In this document: positions 29,833-40,021 of the stretch, in pieces | How positions within the stretch are numbered: the stretch's first letter is position 1 | Layout: each line of letters begins with the position of its first letter | Assembly: GCF_001975725.1 (NCBI RefSeq) | Contig: NZ_CP019434.1 | Span: 1-64,000 of the forward strand | DNA length: 64,000 bases | Direction of reading: 5' to 3' | Source of the DNA: Acidihalobacter ferrooxydans | GTDB taxonomy: Bacteria; Pseudomonadota; Gammaproteobacteria; DSM-5130; Acidihalobacteraceae | The notes under the pieces: generated by a model | Told to the model about the DNA's origin: nothing | Database searches by the model: none | Seen by the model: only the letters and a program-made list of their open reading frames with translations | Program-made: the position numbers and the translations under genes

Positions 29833-30534
29833 ATGTCTGAAATACTCAACCTCGCCGATCGCGGCGGACTGACCGAACACAGCTATGTGCTGTCAAAGGT
29901 GCGCGAACTTCAGCGCGGTGAGGAGGTGACACTGTTGGCGCAGGACGATCCTCGCATGCTGATGGATGCGGTGACATTGGAACTGCGTAACGCGATATTC
30001 TGGGACATCGTGGATGCCGGCCCACCGCTGTGGCGAGTGCGCATCCGCCACCGTCAGGATGTAGAGGCTGTCGATCTGGTCGATCTGCTGACCCGCGATC
30101 ACGAGCGCATCGACCACCTGTTCGCCACCGCGCTGCATCACACCAATGCCGGGAATATGGCGGCGGCGATGCCGTCGTTCGTCGAATATGCACAGCGTCT
30201 GCGCGATCACGTTGAAGCGGAAAACGAGATTGTGGTGCCGGTGCTGGAGTTACCGCGGTCGCCGAAAGGCGACGATCCCACCTCGCTCATGATCCGCGAG
30301 CATGATGAAATCGTCGAACATACGGTGATGATCGAAGAAATGGTGGCCGAGGGTGTCGATGATCCCGGTATGCTCGCGCCTTTCTTCGCGATCATTTCCG
30401 GCCAGCTCGCCAAACACGAGTGGCGCGAGGAGAACAATCTGTTCCCGCACTGGATGCAGATACTCAAGCATGACCCGAGCATTGCGCAAGACCTGTTTCC
30501 CAGGGTGCGCGGGCTGGTCAGATTTTTCGATTGA
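29833..30534 (+). CDS. DUF2249 plus hemerythrin HHE-domain protein
   Basis: 233 residues. The N-terminal about 75 residues are DUF2249-like (LDNRGL-type opening, LWRVRIRHR end). The C-terminal domain is a hemerythrin four-helix bundle with likely di-iron ligands H90, H126, E130, H157, H195 and E199. Such proteins bind oxygen or nitric oxide, or repair iron-sulfur damage under nitrosative stress (known for relatives such as YtfE). A truncated hemoglobin gene converges on it 36 bases away, which supports an NO/O2 theme. Confidence 0.88.
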   Translation: MSEILNLADRGGLTEHSYVLSKVRELQRGEEVTLLAQDDPRMLMDAVTLELRNAIFWDIVDAGPPLWRVRIRHRQDVEAVDLVDLLTRDHERIDHLFATALHHTNAGNMAAAMPSFVEYAQRLRDHVEAENEIVVPVLELPRSPKGDDPTSLMIREHDEIVEHTVMIEEMVAEGVDDPGMLAPFFAIISGQLAKHEWREENNLFPHWMQILKHDPSIAQDLFPRVRGLVRFFD

Positions 30535-30570
30535 ACAGACGCGCGCCGCATCATGCAGGCGAGGTAAGCC

Positions 30571-30987
30571 TCACTCAGCCTGATTGCGCATGTGGTCGGC
30601 CAGGCCGTCGATAGCCGCGCGGATGGCCGCGTGCAGCTCGGGATCCATGTCCTGTTCTTCCAGCGCCTGATGCATGCACATCAGCCACTGGTCCCGCTCG
30701 CGCGTGCTGATCGCGAAGGGTAGATGGCGCCTGCGCAGCATGGGGTGGCCGTATTCCGCGACGTAAAGTTGCGGCCCGCCGAGCCAGCCGGAGAGAAATT
30801 TGAACAGTTTTTCCTCCGAACCACTCAGGTCCTTGGGATGAATTCTGCGCGTTTCCCAGACCTCCGGCATTTCGTCCATGAGTTCGTAGAAACGTTTGAC
30901 CAGTTGGCGTACGGCCGGCGCGCCGCCGATCCGTTCGTAGGGCGTGGCCTGGGGGGCGGCTGCCGGGGATGCATTGTGCGAAGACAT
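30571..30987 (-). CDS. Group II truncated hemoglobin
   Basis: 138 residues; a 2-on-2 globin. Proximal heme histidine H88 (RRRHLPF), group II tryptophan W101 at position G8 (RDQWLMCM), and the N-terminal YERIGG block. Group II globins bind O2 and NO and have been linked to NO detoxification or low-oxygen metabolism. It is transcribed towards the hemerythrin gene and away from bipA. The first 15 residues look like a disordered leader. Confidence 0.93.
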   Translation of the reverse strand: MSSHNASPAAAPQATPYERIGGAPAVRQLVKRFYELMDEMPEVWETRRIHPKDLSGSEEKLFKFLSGWLGGPQLYVAEYGHPMLRRRHLPFAISTRERDQWLMCMHQALEEQDMDPELHAAIRAAIDGLADHMRNQAE

Positions 30988-31112
30988 ATCAGTGTTTCCT
31001 TATGTATCGGTTCGTGCACGATGCGTGGCAAGCCCTGCGCTGTCAAGCCGGACATGCGCTGGCGCTGCAATCCATATACAATCACGCGCCTTTCCCGGAC
31101 CCCGTACCCGTC

Positions 31113-32936
31113 ATGACTGCCACCGCACATATCCGCAACATTGCCATCATCGCCCACGTCGACCACGGTAAGACCACGCTGGTCGACAAACTCTTGCAGC
31201 AATCCGGCACTTTCGACACTCGCGCCGAAGTGGTCGAGCGCGTGATGGACTCCAATGCGCTGGAAAAGGAACGCGGCATCACCATTCTGGCCAAGAACAC
31301 GGCCATCGAGTGGAACGATTATCACATCAACATCGTCGACACACCTGGGCACGCCGACTTCGGCGGCGAGGTTGAGCGCGTGATGTCGATGGTGGATTCG
31401 GTGCTGCTGCTGGTGGATGCCGTGGACGGTCCGATGCCGCAGACGCGATTCGTGACACAAAAAGCATTGGATCAGGGGTTGCGGCCGATCGTGGTGGTGA
31501 ACAAGATCGATCGTCCCGGAGCGCGGCCGGATTGGGTGGTGGATCAGACCTTCGATCTGTTTGACCGCCTCGGTGCGACCGATGAACAACTTGATTTCCC
31601 GATACTCTACGCCTCGGCGCTGAACGGTTACGCCGGGCTCGAAGCGGACGTGCGCGAGGGTGATATGCGCCCTCTGTTTCAGGCCGTGATCGACCATGTC
31701 TCGCCGCCGGATGTCGATCTCGACGGCCCGTTCCAGCTGCAGGTCAGCTCGCTGGATTACAACAGCTACGTCGGCGTCATCGGCATCGGCCGCATCAAAC
31801 GCGGCAGGGTCAAGACCAACACGCCGGTAGCGATCATCGCCAGCGACGGCAAGCGCCGCCAGGGCCGCATGCTGCAGGTGCTCGGCTTTCATGGCCTGGA
31901 GCGGGTCGAAGTGCCCGAGGCGTCGGCCGGCGATATCGTTGCCTTTACCGGCATCGATCCACTGAATATTTCCGACACGCTGTGCGATCCGTCCGCGGTC
32001 GAGGCGTTGCCGCCGTTGTCCGTCGACGAGCCGACCGTGAGCATGACCTTCCAGGTCAACACATCGCCGTTCGCCGGCAAGGATGGAAAGTACGTCACCA
32101 GCCGCCAGATCCGCGAACGTCTGGAACGCGAGCTGGTACACAATGTTGCCCTGCGCGTGGAGGAGACAGACGATCCGGACAGGTTCAAGGTCTCGGGACG
32201 CGGCGAATTGCACCTGTCGGTGCTGATCGAGAACATGCGCCGCGAGGGGTACGAACTGGGCGTCTCGCGACCCGAAGTCATCGTGCGCGAAGTCGACGGC
32301 GAGAAGCAGGAGCCGTTCGAACAACTCACGGTCGACGTCGAAGAAGAACATCAGGGCAGTGTCATGCAGAAGCTTGGCGAGCGCGGCGGCGACCTGAAGA
32401 ACATGGTGCCGGACGGCAAGGGACGCGTTCGTTTGGACTACATCATGCCGGCGCGCGGGCTGATCGGCTTTCGCACCGAATTTCTGACCGCGACACAGGG
32501 TACCGGTCTGATCTACAGCGTGTTCGATCACTACGGGGCGGTCAAACGCGGCGAGTTCGGCCAGCGTCAGAACGGTGTGCTGATCGCCAACGGCGCGGGC
32601 AAGGCGCTGGCCTACGCGCTGTTCAACCTGCAGGAGCGCGGGCGCCTGTTCATCGGGCATGGCGAGGAGGTGTACGAAGGCATGGTGATCGGCATTCACT
32701 CGCGCGACAACGATCTCGTGGTGAATCCACTCAAGGCCAAGCAGCTCACCAATATCCGTGCGGCCGGCACGGACGAGAATCTTCTGTTGAGCCCGGCGAT
32801 CCGCATGACACTTGAACAGGCGCTGGAGTTCATTGATGATGACGAACTGGTCGAGGTGACGCCGCATCACATCCGCCTGCGCAAAAAACTACTGTTGGAA
32901 CACGAGCGCAAGCGGGCGGGACGGGCCAGCGCGTAA
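31113..32936 (+). CDS. bipA: Ribosome-associated GTPase TypA/BipA
   Basis: Translational GTPase with a role in 50S assembly and stress adaptation. From ATG 31113 the protein is 607 residues, the same length as E. coli BipA. G1 is [10 protein letters not shown]3 [16 protein letters not shown]4 NKID; the C-terminal half has [20 protein letters not shown] and the family-specific [16 protein letters not shown]. The long antisense open frame opposite it is a codon-bias shadow. Confidence 0.96.
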   Translation: MTATAHIRNIAIIAHVDHGKTTLVDKLLQQSGTFDTRAEVVERVMDSNALEKERGITILAKNTAIEWNDYHINIVDTPGHADFGGEVERVMSMVDSVLLLVDAVDGPMPQTRFVTQKALDQGLRPIVVVNKIDRPGARPDWVVDQTFDLFDRLGATDEQLDFPILYASALNGYAGLEADVREGDMRPLFQAVIDHVSPPDVDLDGPFQLQVSSLDYNSYVGVIGIGRIKRGRVKTNTPVAIIASDGKRRQGRMLQVLGFHGLERVEVPEASAGDIVAFTGIDPLNISDTLCDPSAVEALPPLSVDEPTVSMTFQVNTSPFAGKDGKYVTSRQIRERLERELVHNVALRVEETDDPDRFKVSGRGELHLSVLIENMRREGYELGVSRPEVIVREVDGEKQEPFEQLTVDVEEEHQGSVMQKLGERGGDLKNMVPDGKGRVRLDYIMPARGLIGFRTEFLTATQGTGLIYSVFDHYGAVKRGEFGQRQNGVLIANGAGKALAYALFNLQERGRLFIGHGEEVYEGMVIGIHSRDNDLVVNPLKAKQLTNIRAAGTDENLLLSPAIRMTLEQALEFIDDDELVEVTPHHIRLRKKLLLEHERKRAGRASA

Positions 32937-32991
32937 ATACGCTGGACGCGCTGTCTCCCGCAGCGATCCTCTGACCGGATGGCGAAGCCGT

Positions 32992-33019
32992 GACTCGCAC
33001 ATCCCGTGCGAGCCTTTTG
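32992..33019 (+). terminator. Rho-independent terminator after bipA
   Basis: CTCGCAC (32994-33000), loop ATCCC, GTGCGAG (33006-33012), then CCTTTTG. It lies in the 95-bp gap before the response-regulator gene, whose ribosome-binding site GGGGAGA starts directly after it. Confidence 0.6.
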
Positions 33020-33031
33020 GGGAGATAGGCG

Positions 33032-34234
33032 ATGAACCAGCAGCCGAAAACGCGGGAAGACTCTGACGACGACGATTACGCACTGGAAAAACCGCGCTTG
33101 TTGATCGTCGACGACTCGCCGACGATGTGTCGTGCAATGAGCCGTCTGCTGGCCGATGATTTCCGCGTTGTCGAAGCCAACGACGGTGAAGCGGCCTGGG
33201 ACATCATCAGCAGCGATACGACCATCCAGACCGTTTTCACCGATCTGATGATGCCGGAAATGAACGGTTTCCAACTGCTGCGGCTGATTCGGGAATCCGT
33301 CCACCCACGCATCAACCAACTGCCTGTCGTCATCGTGACCGGCCATGGGGACGATGAGCGCATGCGCCGCCAGGCAATGCGGCTCGGGGCGACGGATTTC
33401 ATCACCAAGCCGTTCGACTCCCTGCAATTGCGCGCGCGCGCGCGTTCGGCAGCGCATCTGGATCAAACCACGCGCAAGCTCCAGCAGGCCACCAAAGCAC
33501 TGGAGCTGGAGTCGACGATCGATCCGTTGACGGGCCTCGCCAACCGCCATTATCTGATGAAACACGGGCCGGAGATGCTGTCGTACGCGATTCGCCACGC
33601 GACGCCGATTTCCCTGCTGCGCATCAGCGTGGATCAGTACGATGCGCTCGAACGCAGCAAAGGCGCCGCGCTGGCCGAGAAAGTGCTGAACAACATTGCC
33701 CGGTTGATTTCATCCAGTGTGCGGCCGGAAGACACGACGGCCCGCATCGGGCGGGCGGAATTTGCCGTATTGATGCTCGGCACGTTGCCGGGGGCGGCCA
33801 GACAGGCCGGTTTGCGCATCCATCAACTGATGCGCAAGACGGGGTATCGGACCGGCTCTGCCCACTTTCACATGACGGTCAGCGAAGGGCTGGTCTCGCC
33901 GGCACTGACCGCAACGCTCAGGTTCGACGAAGTCCTCAAGGTGGCGGAATCGCGTCTGGGCAAAGCCATGCGCGAAGGCGGCGACAAGATCGTATTCGCC
34001 GCGGCCGAAGGCAAAACCGCCAAGTCCGCACCGCCGGCCGATGCGCTGACCCTGGACGAGGCGCTGGTTTTGTTGCGCGCGGGGCAACTGGACAAGTTGC
34101 GACCGCAGGTGCGGCGCCTGTTGGCCCGTGTGTTCCCGTTACTGGTTTATGGCAATCGTGAAATGGGGCTCGAATTCGAACCCTGTCTGCGCACGCTGCG
34201 CGACCATCTCAAGGCGCCGGCACGCAAGAGCTGA
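33032..34234 (+). CDS. Response regulator with degenerate GGDEF domain
   Basis: 400 residues. An acidic N-terminal tail precedes a receiver domain (about 22-140) with phosphoacceptor D71 (FTDLMMPEMNG) and KPF at about 126. A diguanylate-cyclase-like domain follows (DPLTGLANRHYL at 164-175), but the active-site loop is IGRAEF (239-244) instead of GGDEF and the substrate-binding aspartate block reads VDQYDALERSKG. Enzyme activity is therefore unlikely; it may act as a phosphorylation-controlled protein partner. The last 80 residues form an unassigned helical tail. It converges on lspA with a 12-bp gap. Confidence 0.85.
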   Translation: MNQQPKTREDSDDDDYALEKPRLLIVDDSPTMCRAMSRLLADDFRVVEANDGEAAWDIISSDTTIQTVFTDLMMPEMNGFQLLRLIRESVHPRINQLPVVIVTGHGDDERMRRQAMRLGATDFITKPFDSLQLRARARSAAHLDQTTRKLQQATKALELESTIDPLTGLANRHYLMKHGPEMLSYAIRHATPISLLRISVDQYDALERSKGAALAEKVLNNIARLISSSVRPEDTTARIGRAEFAVLMLGTLPGAARQAGLRIHQLMRKTGYRTGSAHFHMTVSEGLVSPALTATLRFDEVLKVAESRLGKAMREGGDKIVFAAAEGKTAKSAPPADALTLDEALVLLRAGQLDKLRPQVRRLLARVFPLLVYGNREMGLEFEPCLRTLRDHLKAPARKS

Positions 34235-34246
34235 GGCAGCAGGAAT

Positions 34247-34747
34247 TCATTTTTTTGTTTTTTTCCGGGCATCCTGCGGGCTGGCAATCAGCGTGCGGAA
34301 AATCAGGATGGCTGCGCCGAGCGTGATGGCCGAGTCGGCGAGATTGAACGTCGGCCAGGCCCATTGGCGATAGTAGATCTGAATGAAATCGATCACGTGA
34401 CCGCGCAGGATACGATCCAGCGCATTGCTTAATGCGCCGCCGAGAATCAGTGCCAGCGCCGCCGCCGTCCAGCGTTCATGCGCTTGCAGACGCATCAGCC
34501 AGCCGATCAAAATGCCGCTCACGGCCAGCGCCAAACCCACGAATAACCACCGCTGGCAGCCGCCCGCCTGATTCAGAAAGCTGAAAGCCGCGCCGGTGTT
34601 GAAAACCAGGGTGAGGTTGAAACCTGGAAACACCGGCTGCGGTATCGCGTACGGAAGGAACCTGAGTGCCGCCCATTTCGCGGACTGGTCCAGGACGATG
34701 ACCGCGACCGACAGCCAGAGCCAGCGCAGCATGCCATAGCGTTTCAT
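34247..34747 (-). CDS. lspA: Lipoprotein signal peptidase
   Basis: Membrane aspartyl protease that cleaves prolipoprotein signal peptides. 166 residues from ATG 34747, with four membrane helices, the LDQSAKW opening, VFNTGAAFSFL, and the two catalytic aspartates in GGALSNALDR and FNLADSAI. The open frame extends far upstream in the same phase, but that part is a shadow of ileS. It is the third gene of ribF-ileS-lspA, 11 bases after ileS. The tail ends in a lysine-rich KKTKK. Confidence 0.95.
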   Translation of the reverse strand: MKRYGMLRWLWLSVAVIVLDQSAKWAALRFLPYAIPQPVFPGFNLTLVFNTGAAFSFLNQAGGCQRWLFVGLALAVSGILIGWLMRLQAHERWTAAALALILGGALSNALDRILRGHVIDFIQIYYRQWAWPTFNLADSAITLGAAILIFRTLIASPQDARKKTKK

Positions 34748-34758
34748 CCCGAACGCAC

Positions 34759-37575
34759 TCAAGCGAAGCGCCGGGTTTCGCCGGCGCCCGCGACATTCTC
34801 GACGCAACGGCCACACAATTGCGGGTGATCCGCGTTCTGGCCGATGTCGGCGCGGTGATGCCAGCAGCGCGGACATTTCCCATACGGGCTGCGCCGTACC
34901 ACGGTGTGCAGGGTCTCGCCACTGGCCAGCGTGTGCGCGACGGCATCGGCCGGTGGCGCGTCGGTGTACACCGTGGCATCGGAGGTGATGAGCACGAAGC
35001 GCAGTTCGTCGCCCAGCCGCGTAAGCGCGTCGGCCGTGCGCGGCCCGCAGTACAGATCGACCTCGGCGTCCAGGTTGGCGCCGATTACGCCGTCGCGGCG
35101 CAGGGCTTCGAGATCCTTGTTCACGGCCTGGCGCACGTCGATCACGGTAGCCCAGAAGGCGTCGTCGAGGGTGCCGTTCGCACTGAGGCCGGCCGGAAAA
35201 CCGTACCACTCGGCCATCAGCACGGAGGCCTCGCGCGCGCCGGGCAGGTGGTCCCAGATGTCCTCGGCGGTGAAGCTCAGGATCGGCGCCAGCCAGCGCG
35301 GCAGCGCCTCGGCCAGGTGGTAGAGCGCGGTCTGCGCGGAACGGCGCGCCAGACTGTCGGCCTGGGTGGTGTACTGGCGGTCCTTGATGATGTCGAGGTA
35401 GAAGCCGCCCAGATCCACGGCGCAGAAGTTGTGCACTTTCTGGTAGATTACGTGGAATTCGTAGCGCCGGTAGGCTTCGCGCAGCTCTTCCTGCAATTGC
35501 GCGGCATGGCGCACGATCCAGGCATCGAGCGGCAGAAGTGCGGTGGCCGCGACGAGGTTCTGCGCGGGGTCGAAGCCGGCGAGGTTGGCGAGCAGAAAGC
35601 GCGCGGTGTTGCGGATGCGCCGATAGGCGTCGGCCATGCGCTTGAGAATCTCGTCGGAGACGGCCATTTCGCGCCGATAGTCGCAGGAGGCGACCCACAG
35701 ACGGATGATGTCGGCGCCGAGCTGGTCGATAACCTTTTGCGGGGCGATGACATTGCCCAGCGACTTGGACATCTTGCGGCCCTTCTCGTCCACGGTGAAG
35801 CCGTGGGTGAGCACGCCACGATAGGGCGCCACGCCGCGCATGCCGACGGAGGCGAGCAGCGAGGACTGGAACCAGCCGCGGTGCTGGTCCGAGCCTTCCA
35901 GGTACAGATCGGCCGGGAAGCCCAGTTCGGGGCGGCGGTCGAGCACGCTGAAGTGGGTGGTGCCGGAGTCGAACCACACGTCGAGGATGTCGGTGACCTT
36001 TTCGTAGTCATCCGCCTCGGCGCCGAGCACCTCGGCCGGGTCGAGGTCGAACCAGGCGTCCACGCCGCGCTGCTCGACATGCTCGGCCACCGCTTCGACC
36101 AGGCGCGGTGTATCCGGGTGCAGAGCGCCGGTCTCGCGGTGTACGAACAGTGCCAGCGGCACGCCCCAGTTACGCTGGCGCGAGATGCACCAGTCGGGCC
36201 GCTTGGCAACCATGTCGTACAGGCGTTCGCGGCCCCACTCAGGGGTGAACTGGATCGCGCCCAGTGCGTCGAGCGCGGTCGCGCGCAGGCCGAGCTTGTC
36301 CATGCTGATGAACCACTGTGGCGTGGCGCGAAAGATCAGCGGGGTCTTGTGGCGCCAGCAGTGCGGGTAGCTGTGGCGCAGTTTTTCGGCGTGCAGCAGG
36401 GTGCCGTGTTCGCGCAGCACCTCGATGACGTGATCGTTGGCTGCGAACACGCTCTCGCCGGCAAAGTATTCAGTGCCGGGACGAAAGCGGCCGTCCGGGC
36501 CGACCGGGTGGTCGACGCTCAGGCCGTAGTGCTGGCCGATCACGTAATCTTCCTGGCCGTGGCCGGGCGCGGTGTGCACGGCGCCGGTGCCGGCGTCGAG
36601 CGTGACGTGCTCGCCGAGGATCAGCGGCACGTCGCGATCGAGGAAGGGGTGGCGTACGCGCTGCTGCTCCAGCGCCGCGCCCTTGCATCGCGCGAGAATG
36701 TGGTATTCCCCGATGCCCCAGCGTGCCAGCGCGGGTTCGACGAGTTCGGCGGCCAGCAGCAGACGCTCGGCGCCGGCCTGGACGACGGCATAGTCGTACT
36801 CGGCGTGCAGCGCGACGGCTTCGTTGGCCGGCAGCGTCCACGGTGTGGTCGTCCAGATGACCACCGACAGCGGGCCGGTGCCGGTATCCTCGACCGAGCA
36901 GCATGCCAGCAGCGCGTCGGCGTTCACGGCAGTGAAGCGTACGTCGATGGCCGGCGAGGTCTTGTCTTCGTACTCGACCTCGGCTTCGGCCAGTGCCGAG
37001 CCGCAGTCCACGCACCAGTGCACCGGCTTGTAGCCCTTGACCAGATGGCCGCGTTCGACGATGCGCCCCAGCGCGCGGATGATGTCGGCCTCGTTGTGAA
37101 AGTTCATGGTCAGATAGGGATCGTCCCAGTCGCCGACGATGCCCAGGCGCTTGAAGCTGCGCCGTTGTCCGTCGACCTGGCCGGCGGCGTATTCGCGGCA
37201 GGCGCGGCGGAAGGCGGCGGGCTCGATGCCCTCGCCCACTTTGCCGACGGTCTGTTCGACCTTGTGCTCGATGGGCAGGCCGTGGCAGTCCCAGCCTGGC
37301 ACGTAGGGCGCATCCAGCCCGTCGAGGCTGCGGCTCTTGACGATGATGTCTTTGATGACCTTGTTGACGACATGACCGATATGGATGTCGCCGTTCGCGT
37401 AGGGCGGGCCATCGTGCAGGATGAAGCGTTCGCGGCCGGCGCGGGTCTCGCGCAAGCGGTGGTAAAGATCCATGTCGGCCCAGCGTGCGAGCATTTCCGG
37501 CTCGCGCCTGGGCAGATTGCCGCGCATCGGAAAGTCGGTTTCGGGCAGGTTGAGCGTGTGTTTGTAGTCGGTCAC
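34759..37575 (-). CDS. ileS: Isoleucyl-tRNA synthetase
   Basis: Class Ia synthetase charging tRNA-Ile, with editing activity. 938 residues, same as E. coli. The HIGH motif is in [12 protein letters not shown], the KMSKS loop in [10 protein letters not shown], the CP1 editing domain lies between, and the C-terminal zinc finger has CPRC and CGRC pairs. The start is GTG at 37575. It lies between ribF and lspA in the conserved order of gammaproteobacteria. Confidence 0.97.
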   Translation of the reverse strand: MTDYKHTLNLPETDFPMRGNLPRREPEMLARWADMDLYHRLRETRAGRERFILHDGPPYANGDIHIGHVVNKVIKDIIVKSRSLDGLDAPYVPGWDCHGLPIEHKVEQTVGKVGEGIEPAAFRRACREYAAGQVDGQRRSFKRLGIVGDWDDPYLTMNFHNEADIIRALGRIVERGHLVKGYKPVHWCVDCGSALAEAEVEYEDKTSPAIDVRFTAVNADALLACCSVEDTGTGPLSVVIWTTTPWTLPANEAVALHAEYDYAVVQAGAERLLLAAELVEPALARWGIGEYHILARCKGAALEQQRVRHPFLDRDVPLILGEHVTLDAGTGAVHTAPGHGQEDYVIGQHYGLSVDHPVGPDGRFRPGTEYFAGESVFAANDHVIEVLREHGTLLHAEKLRHSYPHCWRHKTPLIFRATPQWFISMDKLGLRATALDALGAIQFTPEWGRERLYDMVAKRPDWCISRQRNWGVPLALFVHRETGALHPDTPRLVEAVAEHVEQRGVDAWFDLDPAEVLGAEADDYEKVTDILDVWFDSGTTHFSVLDRRPELGFPADLYLEGSDQHRGWFQSSLLASVGMRGVAPYRGVLTHGFTVDEKGRKMSKSLGNVIAPQKVIDQLGADIIRLWVASCDYRREMAVSDEILKRMADAYRRIRNTARFLLANLAGFDPAQNLVAATALLPLDAWIVRHAAQLQEELREAYRRYEFHVIYQKVHNFCAVDLGGFYLDIIKDRQYTTQADSLARRSAQTALYHLAEALPRWLAPILSFTAEDIWDHLPGAREASVLMAEWYGFPAGLSANGTLDDAFWATVIDVRQAVNKDLEALRRDGVIGANLDAEVDLYCGPRTADALTRLGDELRFVLITSDATVYTDAPPADAVAHTLASGETLHTVVRRSPYGKCPRCWHHRADIGQNADHPQLCGRCVENVAGAGETRRFA

Positions 37576-37608
37576 GGGTGCGGTGCGTCGGTTGAGTGTG
37601 TGATGGGT

Positions 37609-38556
37609 TCAGGCTTGTCCGGAGAGTATTGCTTCGGCGAGGTCGGCGTCCTCGCGGATTTGTTGTTGCAGTGCGGCAAAGGATTCAAAGCGGCGTTCGT
37701 CGCGAATCTTCCGGCGCAGTGCGACGCGCAGGTGGCGGCCGTAGAGATCGCCGGTAAAGTCGAAGAGGTGTACCTCCAGCAATGGAGTGACACCACCGAC
37801 GGTCGGGCGTTTGCCCACATTGGCGACGCCGCGCGCCAGCAGCCCGTCGGCCGAGCGGACATCGACAGCGCGAACTTCGACAGCAAATACGCCGCTAATG
37901 GCGGGCGCACCCCGGTGCAACGCGAGGTTGGCGGTCGGGAAGCCGATCGTGCGGCCGCGCTGATCACCGTGGCGCACCCGGCCGCTGATGGTGAAAGGGC
38001 GGCCGAGCAGATGCTCGGCGCCCGCGAGATCGCCGGTGGCCAATGCTTGGCGGATACGCGTGCTGCTGACGCGCGCGTCGCCGAGTGTGTAGGTGTCCTG
38101 GCGCAGTACGTCGAAGCCAAGCCGCTGTCCGGCATGGACGAGCGTGTCGAAGTCGCCGGCGCGATCCTGGCCGTAGCGGAAATCGTCGCCGACGATGACC
38201 GACTTCACGCCAAGCCGGTCGACCAGCAGGCGTTGGACGAAGTCGTCCGCCGTCTGGCCCGACAGGCGCAGGTCGAAGCGCAGAATCAACACGCGATCGA
38301 CGCCGAGCGCGGCGAATTGGCACAACCGTTCGCGTAGTGGCGTCAACCGCGCGGGGGCCTGCGGCCCCATGAAGTATTCGTGGGGCAATGGCTCGAAGGT
38401 GATCAGCGTGGACGGCAGCCCACGTCGGGCGGCTTCCTCGCGCAGCTGCCCGACGACCGCCTGGTGTCCACGATGGACGCCATCGAAATTGCCGATGGTC
38501 GCCACGCAGCCGTGATGGCGTGGGCGCAGATTGTGTTCGCCGCGGATCAGTTCCAT
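37609..38556 (-). CDS. ribF: Bifunctional riboflavin kinase / FAD synthetase
   Basis: Phosphorylates riboflavin to FMN and adenylylates FMN to FAD. 315 residues from ATG 38556 (MELIRGEHNL), close to E. coli RibF (313). The N-terminal nucleotidyltransferase has ATIGNFDGVHRGHQ and VGDDFRYGQDRAGD; the C-terminal kinase has GRVRHGDQRGRTIGFPTANL. It heads the ribF-ileS-lspA operon. The promoter must lie between 38557 and the family B repeat that begins at 38648. Confidence 0.96.
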   Translation of the reverse strand: MELIRGEHNLRPRHHGCVATIGNFDGVHRGHQAVVGQLREEAARRGLPSTLITFEPLPHEYFMGPQAPARLTPLRERLCQFAALGVDRVLILRFDLRLSGQTADDFVQRLLVDRLGVKSVIVGDDFRYGQDRAGDFDTLVHAGQRLGFDVLRQDTYTLGDARVSSTRIRQALATGDLAGAEHLLGRPFTISGRVRHGDQRGRTIGFPTANLALHRGAPAISGVFAVEVRAVDVRSADGLLARGVANVGKRPTVGGVTPLLEVHLFDFTGDLYGRHLRVALRRKIRDERRFESFAALQQQIREDADLAEAILSGQA

Positions 38557-38647
38557 GGGCGCAGGCTCATCCCCCAAGCGTAGGCAAAGAGCCTGATTAT
38601 ACGCAGCTTCGCGCCCGTTTAGGCAGCGCCAGGCCAACCGGATGCGC

Positions 38648-38819
38648 AAGCCTAGGAGCCTGTCGGACTTGGAAAGAATCGGCTGCGGCGATGGGATAAT
38701 GGGCCCATTTCCCCGCTCTTTTTCGTCGAATAGAACCACTATTGTCCTCAAAAGAGCGAAAAACTGGCCTCCATTCCCCACTCGCCTCGCTTCGATCCTC
38801 CAAGTCCGACAGGCTCCTA
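38648..38819. repeat. Family B palindromic-ended repeat with internal insertion
   Basis: The outer ends are inverted repeats: CTAGGAGCCTGTCGGACTTGGA on the left side and its mirror TCCAAGTCCGACAGGCTCCTAG on the right. Inside, GGCTGCGGCGATGGGATAATGGGCCCATT and CCACTCGCCTCGCTTCGATCC match the other copies. An extra segment of about 65 bp, itself bounded by CGCTCTTTTT and AAAAGAGCG, sits in the middle only in this copy. The right end supplies the TAG stop of the gene at 38817. Confidence 0.8.
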
Positions 38820-40010
38820 GCGTGTGGTGACGATGCGGTCGTAATCGTCGCCGGCCGCAATGGCATGAGTCTGTTCGACCTGCCAATACCCCTCGGGGCT
38901 GTTGAACACGCTGAAGTAGAAGTTTTCGTCCAGACCGGGGCGTTCGCGGATGTCGATTTTCCAGAACAGGTGGGCCAGCCCGCGGACCGCGCCAAGCGCG
39001 AGGAATGACAGTTGCTTTTCGTCGGCCTGCGGATAGAGGCGACGGTAACCGACGCCCTCGTAGGAATTGTAGATACGGATCACCAGCTCATGGCCGGGCA
39101 CAAGTTTTTCCACGCGCCACGTGCCCCAGCCGAGCACGTTGATCACAGCCACCATACCATGCACCCAGTCTTCGACCGAGTTGCACATGGGTTGCACGAG
39201 GCCATACCACTCGGGACTTTCCATGATGCCGCCAAACGTGTTGAAGGCGCAGACGTGGCCGCACTGGACGAAGGCTTCGCGAGCCATCTCCCGTGGCACG
39301 CCGGCGGCGACCATGCGTGAGTAGGTTTCGTAGCTGATCCGGTTGTAATAGTCAGCGTAGTGATTGGCCAGGACTACGCCAAAGGCGGGAATCAGCCCGT
39401 CGCCCTGTGCGGCAGCGGGTTTGCCGTACAGCGGCAGGGTGGCAACGGTGGAGACGATCTTGTCTTCGTCCACCGGGGAGACGGCAACGTCGCAGCCGTC
39501 AAACTCGAAGCGCGGCGGCGGGGTGCTCAGCGCGGGGTCGCCGATGAAGGGTTCAGCCGGTTCCGGCAGCGCCGCGCCGACTTCGAAGGTGTCTATTTCG
39601 GCACCTTCGTGGCGGCAGGCGGTCTCGGTCACATTGCGCCGCGCCAGGCCCTGCAGGAAGCCGGCGTTGAAGTAGCAGCCTTTCTCGGGGCGACCGTGGG
39701 CGTAGGTGGACTGGGCGTAGTGCGAATTCGGGGTTGTGATGAGCTGGGGGCCGGTCTGCTTGAAGGTGCCGAAGCCGCAATAAGTGAATTCGGCGAGCAG
39801 CTCGCGATTGCCATTGCCGCGACGGCGCAGCCAGGCGGTCAGGTCGGCAGCGGCAGTCTTGAGCAGTGTGCGCGGGTCGAAGCCTTCTTCCACGCCTTCA
39901 CCGAGCAGAACAGACATTTGCAAATGCGCGTTGTAATGATTGCAGTGATAGACATGGCTGAGGCCATTGATGAAGGTCAGTCCGTGGCGATATTCGGGAG
40001 AAGGTGTCAT
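38817..40010 (-). CDS. Unknown protein with two V4R-like modules
   Basis: 397 residues from ATG 40010 (a GTG at 40025 is also possible). Not confidently recognised. The sequence looks like two diverged halves that each recall the 4-vinyl-reductase (V4R) small-molecule-binding fold: one around NSHYAQSTYAHGRPEKGCYF with later cysteines, the other around ETYSRMVAAGVP...QCGHVCAFNTFGG. Histidine and cysteine are frequent (HVYHCNHYNAH; QCGHVC). It ends a three-gene unit with the genes at 40022 and 40944, almost without gaps. Its stop codon comes from a family B repeat. Confidence 0.7.
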   Translation of the reverse strand: MTPSPEYRHGLTFINGLSHVYHCNHYNAHLQMSVLLGEGVEEGFDPRTLLKTAAADLTAWLRRRGNGNRELLAEFTYCGFGTFKQTGPQLITTPNSHYAQSTYAHGRPEKGCYFNAGFLQGLARRNVTETACRHEGAEIDTFEVGAALPEPAEPFIGDPALSTPPPRFEFDGCDVAVSPVDEDKIVSTVATLPLYGKPAAAQGDGLIPAFGVVLANHYADYYNRISYETYSRMVAAGVPREMAREAFVQCGHVCAFNTFGGIMESPEWYGLVQPMCNSVEDWVHGMVAVINVLGWGTWRVEKLVPGHELVIRIYNSYEGVGYRRLYPQADEKQLSFLALGAVRGLAHLFWKIDIRERPGLDENFYFSVFNSPEGYWQVEQTHAIAAGDDYDRIVTTR

Positions 40011-40021
40011 GGGTCGGCTGC

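Noticed and set aside
30825-32870. 681-codon open frame on the minus strand opposite bipA
   Set aside because: bipA on the plus strand has every family motif; the antisense frame is a by-product of high-GC codon bias and has no family resemblance.
34748-35977. Long N-terminal extension of lspA
   Set aside because: The added part is an out-of-frame shadow of ileS; lspA from 34747 has the normal length and start.
34819-38337. 1172-codon open frame on the plus strand opposite ileS and ribF
   Set aside because: Spans two certain genes on the other strand and its translation is low-complexity shadow sequence.
38817-40010. Fructose-bisphosphatase or other sugar-phosphate enzyme
   Set aside because: First impression from length and position; no phosphatase metal-binding motif is present, while the His/Cys and V4R-like patterns argue against it.
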